From positions 1 to 64,000 of the forward strand of contig JABUQX010100007.1 in assembly GCA_015478945.1 (NCBI GenBank): a stretch of 64,000 nt of DNA. The letters run 5' to 3'. Below the pieces are notes generated by a model. The model searched no databases and was not told the DNA's origin. It saw only the letters and a program-made list of their open reading frames with translations. A program made the position numbers and the translations under genes. Positions 1 to 10,205 of the stretch are shown here, in pieces; the stretch's first letter is position 1; each line of letters opens with the position of its first letter. The stretch is from Trachelipus rathkii (Eukaryota > Arthropoda > Malacostraca > Isopoda > Trachelipodidae).

Positions 1-845
1 AGACAGGTCCTTACGGGATATGGCTGCCTTGTGTGGCGCCCGGCGTTGTCTCCACACGCCGCCTCCCCCAGCGCTCCAACGCCCGGTCAGCTCCGCCCGC
101 GGGTCGGCTGTCGCGTTGCGGCAGCGCACTGTGGACAGACGTCCCCGGACAGTGACAGCAACGGAGACACCTCCACTCCATTCCACGGCCACGACCGACA
201 CCGTGCAGATCCTCTTTACAGTGGAGAATGCCAACAGCATTCCGCGGGGCAAGCGTCAGACCAAATTTTCCGCTTGGGTTAAATCTAGAAGGCAAGCCTT
301 TAGCTGCCGGTAGGAGAAAGTTCGAATAAGAGCGTTCGCTTTCGGGTTAACGTAAGTCGTGTGAAATCTCTCGAACCAAGAAGAATTCATCAATATCTCT
401 CCCTAAGAAGGCTTGAAAGGTGTAGACCTTGGTCCGGTTGTGACAGAAAAGCGCACACCAAGCGCGAAATCCAGTGAGCAAGAAAGCTTTAGCTATGGAT
501 TCGCGTTGGCGACATAGAGAGGGATAGCCTCGGTCCATCGTCGTGTGAACCGATCCATGCACGTTAGAATGTACTTCTTACCGCGGGGGGAGGCAGAGGT
601 CACGATGTCGATGTGGAAGCGAGCACCAGGGGGTAAGGAAGTGCCTAGCGGGGACTTGGTGTGACGGTGGCCCCTTGAACGCTGGCAAGGGAGCCTGCGA
701 CACCATAGGTTGCACATCGGCATTCAAATAAGGCACACAGATCGGGCAGCAACAGTTTGCGTGAAGCTCTCACTGCCAGGTGGAAACGCGAGTGAAGATT
801 GGGAAGAGTGCCTTACGGGAACGATGCCAGTAGAATGCCCACCAT
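1..845 (-). pseudogene. Ty3/Gypsy retrotransposon integrase remnant, frameshifted
   Basis: This is a decayed integrase, the enzyme that inserts retrotransposon cDNA into the host genome. Reading leftward, about 845-720 matches the end of the N-terminal region (HLAVRASRKL) but needs frame changes. An open stretch at 723-493 holds WCRRLPCQRSRGHRHT and PLGTSLPPGARFHIDIV, typical of the zinc-binding/linker region and the start of the catalytic core; the Asp of HIDIV (codon near 607-609) fits the first catalytic acid. DRFTRRWTEAIPL follows. The frame then shifts to 562-347 (SIAKAFLLTGF, then CHNRTKVYTFQ), where the second catalytic Asp appears to be Asn. At about 357-297 YVNPKANALIRTF matches the segment that should carry the catalytic Glu, which is not seen. 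From 295 to 11 the C-terminal part (GILHCKEDLHG) is recognisable but frame-shifted. The fragment runs to the left window edge, so the element may continue. It cannot make an active enzyme. The family call is firm; the subfamily is not determined. Confidence 0.85.
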
Positions 846-1097
846 CTCCTCCCTTTTAGGGAATTACATTTTGATTATTCTCTGAGATCCTCCTCCCCAT
901 AATGTCAAGATGCACTTTCCCAAACCATCGCAAAAAAGCATTCTATAATAGATTACCTGCCTTAACTATGGCATTAGAAGCAATTTTTAGCCCACTAGAC
1001 TATCGTATCTTCTGGGCGCGGCCACGATGGTGGGGTACCTTGAGATCACAGCTTCTCGGTTTGAGGGAGATGGAAGGCGACAAAGTAAAATATAAAG
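846..1097. other. Unassigned stretch between integrase remnant and TA repeat
   Basis: The base composition is close to the flanking retroelement DNA. An 82-codon open frame (902-1150, plus) runs into the TA microsatellite and resembles no family I recognise, so it is not called as a gene. RNase H of the same element would be expected here on the minus strand, but I cannot see its motifs. Confidence 0.4.
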
Positions 1098-1178
1098 TGC
1101 ATATATATTATTATATATTTAAATATAATAATTATATCTATTATATATAATTATAATATATATATATATATATATAAC

Positions 1179-1209
<31 letters not shown>

Positions 1210-1238
1210 TTATAATATTATATATATATATATATAAT
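1098..1238. repeat. TA-rich microsatellite
   Basis: This is a nearly pure alternating T/A tract with short interruptions, able to fold on itself. It separates the integrase remnant from the repeat cluster at 1601-2309. Confidence 0.9.
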
Positions 1239-1600
1239 ATATTCACCCCCCTTGCTTCCCTATAACTTCGGGTATGGTGCTCAAACATGCACCGGGAATC
1301 CGAGGAATGCATGAGCATTTCTATCGAATATATAAGTAGTAGCGGAACCCAACTTAGCTACCATTTCTAGGTAAAAACTATGATGGAGAAAGAGAATTGA
1401 AAGATATAGATAATTAATTCAATAAATGAGGAGAAAGGAAGAAGACTTAAATATTACGTGTATGTGACAAGGTCACATACTAGTGCTGGGACAGGAGGGA
1501 TGCACAAAATCCCCCCAGTATTAGTTCTTATCGTTATGTTGTCTTAAGTTGCAAAACCAAGATCAAAACACCTTAACAAGAATCAATACCCCCTATATAT
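1239..1600. other. Non-coding stretch, nothing recognised
   Basis: This is moderately AT-rich unique-looking sequence with no open frame of note and no repeat I could match inside the window. Confidence 0.5.
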
Positions 1601-1993
1601 TGTGGCGAAGAGCCTGTTACAAAATCCAACACTATAGTTCATGTATTATGGTCGGCGTTGGCTGAAGGTGGATTTGCCTCTCTTTTCGCATCACTTTTTC
1701 ATTTCAACTTATAAAGGAAGACGTGTTACCAATTATTCCTTTTTAAACGATAATATTTAGTTCTTGGTGGTCTGCAAGGTGAGAAATTAGGATATGTCCT
1801 CATTTCTCACGTTGCAAACCACCACAAGAACGAAATACTACCGTAAAAAAGGGAATAATAGTTAACACGTCTTCCTTCTAAGCTGAGATAAAAAAAAAGT
1901 TATGTTAAAAGAGCGACAAATCCACCTTCAACCGACGCCGATCATAGTGTATTAACTATGGATGTTAGATTTTGTAACAGGGTCTTCGCCACA
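1601..1993. repeat. Large imperfect palindrome: two inverted copies of a ~200-bp repeat
   Basis: The left arm (1601 to about 1790) begins TGTGGCGAAGAGCCTGTTAC. The right arm (about 1800-1993) is its reverse complement and ends in CTTCGCCACA. I estimate roughly 80% identity between arms by eye, with matching landmarks AAGGAAGACGTGTTA, AAGGTGGATTTG and TGAGAAAT. The arms meet at about 1795-1797 in GGATATGTCC, itself nearly palindromic, so almost no spacer remains. The sequence could fold into a long hairpin. Read outward from its TGTGGCGAAG end, the left arm carries a 38-codon frame starting CGEEPVTKSN, partly kept in the other copies. It may be a solo LTR pair, a foldback element or part of a degraded retroelement; the sequence does not decide. 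Ty3 fragments lie on both sides. Confidence 0.8.
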
Positions 1994-2102
1994 GAACCCC
2001 TTTTCAGCGGAGAAGGCGGTAGATAAGTTACTCGAGATAGCGTTTCAGCCAACGAATCTGCCACCCAGTTCGCGATTTACTTTCTGGCCTGCAACATACC
2101 AA

Positions 2103-2309
2103 AATATCCTCACTTCTCCTCTTGCAAACCTCCACCAACGAAACACTATCGTCAAAAACGGAATAATAAATAATTAACACGTCTTCCTTTTAAGTTGAGA
2201 TCAAAAAGTGATAAAGTGATACGAAAAGAGCGGTAAATCAGCCTTCAACTGACGCTGACCATAGTGCATGAACTATGGTATTGGATTTTGTAATAGGCTC
2301 TTCTCCACA
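2103..2309 (+). repeat. Third copy of the ~200-bp repeat, direct relative to 1800-1993
   Basis: This copy shares with the right palindrome arm the ordered landmarks TTGCAAACC, CACGTCTTCCTT, CCTTCAAC, GACGC and a TCTCCACA end. Its reverse complement starts TGTGGAGAAGAGCCTATTAC and encodes CGEEPITKSNTIVHALWSA, close to the frame in the left arm, followed by a stop. It adjoins the Gag remnant directly: the Gag frame reads into it as GPVEKSLLQNP. That placement fits an LTR or internal repeat of the same element family, but this is inference. A spacer of about 110 bp (1994-2102) separates it from the palindrome and holds nothing recognised. Confidence 0.75.
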
Positions 2310-2533
2310 GGACCTGTAGAAGTGCCAGTGTCCTCGGTCACTCCTACGGAGGACTGGCCGGAGTGTTTCCCTGGAAAGCACTGGGGGGGGGTACAGTTTT
2401 TGACTTGGCTGCCAAAAGTATGATGGTAGTACCAATACTCGCTCGGGTATGTGTTTCTACTGACGGAGGGGGATCTCGCACGGGGTCCCCTCCTGCCGGA
2501 AAAGGAACAAGAGTGTATGTTGCTGGACCTTAC
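2310..2533 (-). pseudogene. Ty3/Gypsy Gag C-terminal remnant
   Basis: Gag is the structural particle protein of the retrotransposon. On the minus strand an Arg/Ser-rich stretch (RRGPRARSPSVSR) precedes YWYYHHTFGSQVKNCTPPQC and FPGKHSGQ at 2449-2354. This resembles the C-terminal box of metazoan Ty3 Gag proteins, usually of the form CWYHxxFGxxAxxCxPPCxFPGN, with the first Cys replaced here by Tyr. The surrounding open frame is 148 codons (2719-2273), but its first 60 or so residues overlap the opposite-strand reverse-transcriptase remnant and are probably not Gag. No start, matrix or capsid portion is visible. The reading frame continues into the repeat copy ending at 2309. It lies opposite in strand to the adjacent RT fragment, so the two do not come from one intact element in its original order. 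Confidence 0.7.
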
Positions 2534-2599
2534 AGCAGAAGCCAGCGGTCTGACTTCTATCGCAAGGTCAGCTAAGCCTTTCTCAAAGGCAGATACGCG

Positions 2600-3360
2600 T
2601 GCTTCAACAAAGGCAAGCGGTCCAGGTGGAATAGCCCCTTTTCCCGCTGCGCTTTCTCTTTCCCCTACTAAATCCACTCCAGGTGATTGGAGGCACTGTG
2701 GAGATTCTAGGGCTCTCACACTGCTCCTGACCGCTATCCTGTTCCATCCAGTCTTTCACCTCTCACCTCGACGGTGCTACTATTTTCGCTAAGGTAGATT
2801 TGGTGAAGGCCCACCACCAGATCCCGTTGGCACCCAAGGGAGTTCCTCAGATTGCTGTCATCATTCCATTTGGCCTGTTTGAGTTCCTAAAAATGCCATT
2901 TGAACTCCGGAACGCAGCGCAAAACTTTCAAAGGTTTATTAACACTAGTGCTATGATCCTTATTGGAGTTACCTCGATGACCTCCTCATTTGCTAACACA
3001 ACCCATGAGAAACACTAAAACCACCTGCGCGCCCTCTTCTCCAGATTGGACTAATATGGTATTCGTATTAATTCGGAGAAGTGTATTCTAGGCGTGCTCT
3101 CTCACTTTTCTTGACCACACTGTCTCTTCAGAAGACATCAGTCCTGTGCATGATCGTTTGGCTGCCATCCGTGCTTTCCTCTTCCAAAACACCCAGAAGC
3201 AGCTTTGGCAGTTTCTGGGGATGATAAACTTTATCATCGCTTCTGAGCCTCTGTAGCTGCACTCCTCTGACCGCTCACTGAGCTTCTTCGCTCGAAGAAA
3301 AGAGGAGTCTCCACCAAGGTAGAGTAGACAGAAAAGGCCTCACTCCTTTCACTTCTGCTA
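2600..3360 (+). pseudogene. Ty3/Gypsy reverse transcriptase remnant, multiple frameshifts
   Basis: Reverse transcriptase copies element RNA into DNA in the cytoplasm. The fragment opens with STPGDWRHCGDSRALT (about 2670-2720), the Ty3-type entry motif. It continues after a shift as DRYPVP, then SFTSHLDGATIFAKVDLVKA (finger/palm, first catalytic Asp in KVDL), HHQIPLA, TPFG-like IPFGLFEFLKMPFELRNAAQ and FQRFI. The YLDD catalytic box exists at 2970-2981 (SYLDDLLIC) but in a different frame from the flanking 2800-3018 stretch. In-frame stops follow at 3016-3018 and after FSRLD. From 3107 to 3232 the frame reopens with FLDHTVSSEDISPV and QLWQFLGMINF, the RT thumb/connection. About 3250-3360 (PLTELLRSKKRG) reaches the start of the RNase H linker. 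It is non-functional. RNase H itself and a linked integrase are not seen downstream, where AT-rich DNA begins at about 3400. Confidence 0.88.
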
Positions 3361-3820
3361 AAGATGAAACTTACCAACTGATCCAGTATATTCTTAAGGA
3401 CTAGCTATCTTTTACGCTGCATTGCTCGCTTTTATTTTACCATTTTAACTAGAAAATAATGTTTATTATTTATGAAGAAGGCGAGTGGTATATGCTTGGT
3501 GCTATTACAAATATAATTCATGTAAAATATTTGTTAAGTGGTTTCATTCGGTGTGTGGTGGATAACTTAGGGTCAAGGCTAAGGCTGGTGTAGGAGAAAT
3601 TGAAATTTATTGTAGTCTGATTTCTTACAAACGAAAAAGGTCGATATGCGGTCGGAGGCTCTCGGCGAGACACGTCAGCCCAGATCAGGAAACTAGCCTA
3701 GAATAAGTTAATATTCTATAGTATATGTAGTATATATTCCAATAAAAATCGCAAGTGTTTATTGAAATGCATATTATAGCATTTTATCAACCTACAACTT
3801 TCAAATATTATTATGGCCGC
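3361..3820. other. Transition into AT-rich intergenic DNA
   Basis: The composition falls from balanced to AT-rich across this stretch. No open frames, repeats or RT continuation are recognised beyond about 3400. Confidence 0.5.
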
Positions 3821-4175
3821 TGTGGGTTTGTGGTGATGATATTATTAGGGTTAATTTTTATTATTTGTTATGTTTATGTGGAGGTGTGAGGTATTTAGTT
3901 TTAACTATTGTTAGATATGAGTTGATGTAGTGTATATGTTAAGTTAAGTTGTATAGTATAGGTTAAGGTATGATTGGTAGTAGTTTATAGGGTAGTGTAT
4001 ATATATAATATTATATATATTTTATAATTTTATAATTATTAGTATATTATTATATATGATTTAAGTTTGATGTAAGTATGAGTGATAGGTAGTAGGTGAT
4101 TAGGTGATAGGGTGGGTGGAGTGAGTGGGTAGTTGGATGGGTTGATATATAATATATTATATTTATATTATATTG
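3821..4175. other. C-depleted, T/G-rich tract
   Basis: In these 355 bases I find a single C (3905), although G is plentiful, as in the stretch GGTAGTAGGTGATTAGG near 4088. AT repeats in the middle (about 4000-4075) explain only part of it. No coding frame or tandem unit is evident. Confidence 0.8.
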
Positions 4176-4959
4176 CTAAATGATATTACTTTAACTAGTT
4201 TAACTTAAGAACCAAGATTCATATTATCTTATTAGATTATTTATAATTATATATACTTATAGTATATATTGTCTCTTTTAGTTAGTATTATTATATGTAT
4301 GATCTTAATGGTATTATTATTTATTCTTGTGTTTGTTAATTGAAATATGTTATTTTATTTTTATCTATATATATATTATTATATTATTATTATATTGTAT
4401 TATATAGTATTTATATTATATAATTATATACTTAATTTATTTAATATAATAATTTGATTTTTTTTTAATATATATACGTTACTTGAATTATTTATTCTAT
4501 ATATATAATAATTATATCTTTATTACTACATTATATTCACGTTCTTATTTTTGTGAATATTTCTATTTTTTGTGTGAATCTATATACTTATGTTATATCA
4601 GTTATATATAATATATAATTAAGTACTTATATATTGTATTTTAGTGTATATATATACTCGATACGGTTGTATAACTAATTATATAGCAACCTTGCATAAC
4701 AGAGCACAACATAATCTCATAACATATAATATAGTATTATATACTGTAATAACCATATACCATATATTATAAATATCATTCACGCGTAGAATAAGTTACC
4801 TTGCCATACCCAAAATAAATATACCAATTTAACTATTTTTAAATCATATAATATACTCTAGAAAAATAATTATGTCCACTTCTCTTCAAAATACCAAAGT
4901 TCAAAATTATGTATATAACTCATATTTTTATATGATACTGAAGGGTTATATAAAAAACC
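4176..4959. other. AT-rich intergenic DNA, no gene seen
   Basis: This is AT-rich sequence with short TA runs and no credible open frame or structured element. Confidence 0.6.
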
Positions 4960-5217
4960 ATATATATATATAGAACTCAATATTGAATTATATATATATA
5001 GTATATATTAATATATATATATATAAATATATATATATATATTATATATATTATATATATAATATAATAATATAATATATATTATATATATTAATTAAAA
5101 TATATTATATATATATATAAGTATTTAATATATATCTTTTAATATATATATATAATAATATATTATAATATATGATATATATAATATAATATAGTCATAT
5201 ATATAATATATATATAC

Positions 5218-5250
<33 letters not shown>

Positions 5251-5290
5251 TATATTTATAAAGTATATATCTATATATATAATTAAGTTC
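4960..5290. repeat. TA-dense microsatellite region
   Basis: Repeated TATATA blocks are broken by AAT/ATT. The short Ile/Tyr-rich open frames here (5125-5392, minus) are translations of the repeat and not genes. Confidence 0.85.
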
Positions 5291-7379
5291 AAAGTGATTA
5301 AGTGTATATAGTATATGATGTGGTATTTCACAGTTATGTAGTGTAATATTATCACATTGAAAAATTATAGCAGGTAATGTAATAATGTGCATACCGTTAT
5401 AAGTATATTCTCAGTCACTCTACAGAGGGGTGGTTAATACGCTTTGTAATTTATGAAACAATATAGATTGTTCTAATAGCATGTACTCATATGGTGTTCT
5501 AAAGCTCTACTCCTCAGTGAATTATACACAAAGAGGAATCATGTTTTTTCACAATTATATGTATTTGTTTAGTTTTTCAATAGTTCTAAAATCAATTATT
5601 AATTTAGCTATATAATAATAGTTTTTCCACATCTTAACTATTTAATTAAAAAATATATAGAATTTAATAGAAAATATCTAAATATTATTTTTACATATAT
5701 TTATATTTAGGGTATAGAGGTATGAAATCGCAGCGGAGGCTAGACTTATGTATTTAGTTGGGAAGTGATAATGGTAGTGGTATTGTTTGAGCGCAATGTG
5801 TAAGCATTGATATTTTTGCTCTTGTTGATATTTTATTCATCATATTGTAAGCTACATGTGATAGTAGTAGCTGACGATTATCGTGGTGCAGCCCAATATA
5901 TATATATACTGTATAAATGTATATTAGATCTGTTTCTGAATTTCGAGCTGCAACTTCGTATTTTCTGAAGTCGTTACCACATCATCTTTGTTAAAAAGAC
6001 GTGATAAACTGTCTGTCCTTGAAGGTACAAATTCTTGTGCAAGAAGATGAAATACGCGCATTTGTAAGTAAAATTTTATAATTGCCTTTTGCGCTAGTTT
6101 GTAACTTGCTTACATTAATTCTGATGGTTTATATTGGAATCGAAGCACTCGTAGTATGAGTTAATACCTATACTCCCCTTTCTATACCTATTTTTTGTTT
6201 TAGGAGATACGATTTAGCTCAACATAATAATCTTTAACCATTGAATTCAATTCGACCTGTTAATAACTGTTATCGCAAAAATTGTGCTTCCATTTCAAGT
6301 CTTTCTAAAGTATAAATCTTGCCAAATTTTTATCCATGTTATCTCGTATATTATTCTGCTTATGTTTTACACAGATATTAGTATAATAACTTTAAGGCAG
6401 CTAGTTTTTACAAAGGCCAAAGTTGTTTCTATCAATGCTTTACATAAGATTTAGATGATTGCGTTTCGTGAAAAGGTTCTATACCATGTAGTTTTTATTG
6501 ATACTGCATTTTTTTCCATAACATGATGTTCGTCATATCTTAGCATAGGTCACTGCTGACATAGTATGGCTTCTATGCGAGACTTTCTGTCATGTGCCCA
6601 TCATCATGTCATTATCAGACTAGATCTTCTATCTATGTTTATAGGTTTTTTGTTAACCGAGACATTGGTGTCCTTTTATTACACAATCAATAGAGGTAGG
6701 TCCGTCTTCAGTACATTTTCTTGTCACCTCTCTTTGAAAGCTTTTGGTAGCCACTTATAAAAACATATGAGTTCTCGATAAGATATAATCATCCCCATAA
6801 GCTTGGTTAAAGAAGCAAATGTCTCAGTGGCAGACTTCTTACGGCAGGACACAAAATTTGGAATTTTAAGCCGATTTTGACTGTTTCAATATAATTAATT
6901 TATAATCATGCTAATGCGCAATATACAGTAACGATATTAGTATTATAGAAAACACGCCCTCATTAACACAATAAAAGATGGTAGGTGAAAATATATGATA
7001 AAATATAAACTGAGTAGTAGATACACCGCTATAAACATAAAGGCAGATGTGTGAATATGGTCACTGAACTGTGTTATTTACATTTATATTTTCATTTTGC
7101 GATGATCACTGTTGACATAATTTTCATTATCGAATTACCATTTACACTGTTATTATTTTTGATATGTAGTATTTCTAACCGGTTTTATCTCATTTCGATT
7201 AATATAAAATATATAAAAACTTATACTCTTAGTCCCTATTTAAGCATTTATTATTATATTTCATTATTATTAAAATTATAATTGAGAAGACTTATATGCG
7301 CTTAGGCCAATATCACTCGTTTATATACGGAGATAATTAGTCGTGGAAAGTTGCCTATATAATAATGTACATTAATGAT
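5291..7379. other. AT-rich intergenic DNA, no gene seen
   Basis: This is ordinary AT-rich texture. Open frames of 64-76 codons at 6566-6760 and 7051-7281 (plus) have no motifs and no family resemblance, and are within chance expectation for AT-rich DNA. They are not called. Confidence 0.55.
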
Positions 7380-7721
7380 ATATGAGCCTATACTAATCAC
7401 TATATATAATATATATATAATATATATATATATATTAAAAGCAATCTATTCTAACTATAAAAAGTTAACATTTCGCAAAATTTTAGTACTATAATAACTA
7501 TTAGTATATATATACTACCTATGTAGCTGTTATTATATATATTATATTATAACATATAAAGAGTGATACTATCACTCACTCATATATATTATATACATTA
7601 TATAATGATATTATAATATAGTATATATAGTATATAAATAATAATATCATATATATATATATATATATTATTATACTATATATATATTACTATATATAAT
7701 ATATATATATACTATATATTA

Positions 7722-7761
<40 letters not shown>

Positions 7762-8295
7762 TATGATAATATTTATATATATTATATATAATATGAAAAA
7801 TAGATTAAATAATTTAGTTTAAATAATTAGATTATATAATAATAATAGGAGAGCGTAGTTTATATATAGTTTTCTCATAGGGTAGCCGTCCTCGTATATA
7901 TAAATACATATAATAATATATATATTAAGTAATATAACATATTATATATAATATATAATTATATTATATATATATATATATATATAGTATTATACTATTA
8001 TAGTATATATATATATAAATTCTATATATATAAATTAATATATAATAATATATTATAATATATATAATATATATTATATTATATTTTAAAATATATTAAA
8101 ATTTTGCATTCCAATTTGATTTGAATAATATTAATGAAATATTATTAATTTAAATTATTATTAATTATTATATTTTTATTTTATTATTTAATTTATAGGG
8201 TATATATATTAATGTAATATAATTATTAATTTTATATATTATTATATTATTATATTAATTATTATTTATTATTATTTATATATTTATTATATAGA
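7380..8295. repeat. TA/ATT-dense low-complexity region
   Basis: Long alternating TA tracts occur at about 7405-7435, 7500-7790 and 7900-8090, grading into ATT-rich sequence to about 8295. There is no coding potential. Confidence 0.8.
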
Positions 8296-9189
8296 TCATA
8301 TATGGAGCTGCTACTCATAGAAATGCACAAAGTTGACTATGTAATATATATTGTACAATTCTAGGATTGACTTATAAAATTGGTCCTATTCTAACTCTAG
8401 AGATTCTTATATAGTTAATATTCATATTTCTTTCTTAATTGCTTTCAGAAAAGGAGAGAAATTTTTTAAAATTATTCTTGTGTACATTGTGTACAAGGAT
8501 GAGGAGAAAACCGTATGACCTTTTCCATGAACCATATCGAAGTACTATTTACGACTAAAACTCTACTTCAATACATCTAGAAGCTTTATCATACTCCTCA
8601 TTAGCTTCTGAGCTTTATCTGAAAATGAATTGAGAAGGATAGTAATTAGGGGATAGTTGTTGTTTCATCACTTACAATATGTTACAGATATATATTTGTA
8701 GTTCTTTTACTTTATTGAACTTCTTAGGCAACTCTATTTGATGACAAATGGTTCGCGTATTGGCAAGTGTAGTTTATAAGCTTCTGTTTGTTAGAATGCA
8801 TTCACATAGAAGAATTACACTTATTTTGCATTGTATGAAAATGTGTATATATTAATTTTTATAAACACTCAACTAGTAGAATACCATTGTCAATTGAGAG
8901 AATTTTCTCTTTCGGTACCTATGGAGTTAATTTTTATTTCTTCAGCATCTAAAATATAGATGGTATTATACTATATATAAGAGTTGAAGGTTGAATTCAT
9001 TAGAATATAATACAAATTGAAACATAAGGTGCAGGTTAAAAAACTTCGTAAGTTTATAACATATATTGCCATTTTGTTGTATGTGGATAAGTCGTCAAAA
9101 GTGAGTGAACTCTTGTTAATGAAGTGAATTGAGTAAAGTCACTCAGACAGAGATCCAATTTCATCATTTGTCAGCTCGTACAAAAATTA
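8296..9189. other. AT-rich intergenic DNA, no gene seen
   Basis: This has a more mixed composition than its neighbours, but no open frame, repeat or RNA gene is recognised. Confidence 0.5.
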
Positions 9190-9520
9190 TTCTGACTCAA
9201 ACTCTATACTATTTTGAAAGTTACTCAGCATCCTATAGACTCCAACTCCGTACTTCTATATAGAAAAATTAACCGACTATTATTATACTTCACAACTTAC
9301 CATACTCCGGCTCCTACACTTACTATGAAATATTACAGATCATCGTACTACCACCCTTATCACAATAATTATGCGACTCTTCCGTACTCATACTCCGACT
9401 CCGAAGTCGATCTCCTCACGACTACCACCCTCTTATATATTTACAAAACTACCGCTTCCCGAACTTACCGCAGACTATTCACTCGTACCGTACTCAACAC
9501 AAGTATCTTCGCGACAAGCT
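9190..9520. other. G-poor, C/T/A-rich tract
   Basis: C greatly outnumbers G, with repeated ACTCC, TCGTAC, CTACCAC and ACTCCGAC words. A 107-codon frame (9214-9537, plus) is rich in Ser/Thr/Tyr as a direct result of the composition, and it has no recognisable domain. Confidence 0.55.
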
Positions 9521-9999
9521 TTAGATATGTAATATAGTTTTTGTCTTTACATAATAGAGCTGATTAAGGCCAGGCAACTTATCTATCATATGTTGTTTAT
9601 TTGAGGTATTTAATGGTGGAATATAAAGCCCCGAGGGCTATTGTTCACTGGTTCCCATAATCAATGAATAAGCAAAATTAAAATATGTAAATGCGCAGAA
9701 TTATATTGCTAAGCTATTTTATTTGAAGTAGTAGAATACTCGAGCTTGTAGAAAAAAATATGTAGAGAGCACAGAAGAAACACACGAGAACGCGAGACGT
9801 AAACAACAGAATAGTAGTAGAACTAATAATTTTTGTATCTCGCGCATTTGAGACAGTCCTCGTGAGCATATCTCACAGTTATTCTCACAATCTACAAACA
9901 TATCGACTACTCACTCACTCGAATGAATATACACTATTTCTCGCACAACTAATACTACAACTAATAAACACAACACTAACACATACTAATAATACTAGA
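9521..9999. other. Intergenic DNA, no gene seen
   Basis: From about 9735 to 9830 the plus strand is purine-rich, and from 9900 to 9985 it is rich in ACT/ACA words. A 60-codon frame (9719-9901, minus) resembles nothing I know. Confidence 0.45.
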
Positions 10000-10021
10000 T
10001 AACTATATATAATATTATATT

Positions 10022-10052
<31 letters not shown>

Positions 10053-10205
10053 TATAATAATATATATATATATATATTATATTAATAATATATATATAAT
10101 ATATATATATTAATATATATATATTAATTATATATATATTTAAATAATTATTAAATATTTATATATATAATTTATATAATATATATATTATAATATATAT
10201 ATTTA
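10000..10205. repeat. TA-rich microsatellite
   Basis: Alternating TA tracts are interrupted by AAT/ATTAA. A T run follows at 10287-10308. Confidence 0.85.

Noticed and set aside
20..313. Plus-strand open frames of 83-97 codons at the left edge
   Set aside because: They are shadows of the minus-strand integrase C-terminal remnant.
2500..2575. Possible Ty3 protease remnant upstream of RT (frame reading RVYVAGPYSRS)
   Set aside because: The spacing is right and the first residues resemble the lead-in to the protease, but the DTGA active-site motif is not visible in any frame.
6566..7281. Short plus-strand frames that look membrane-like
   Set aside because: Hydrophobic Leu/Ile/Tyr/Phe content is expected by chance in AT-rich DNA, and there is no conserved motif or codon-use signal.
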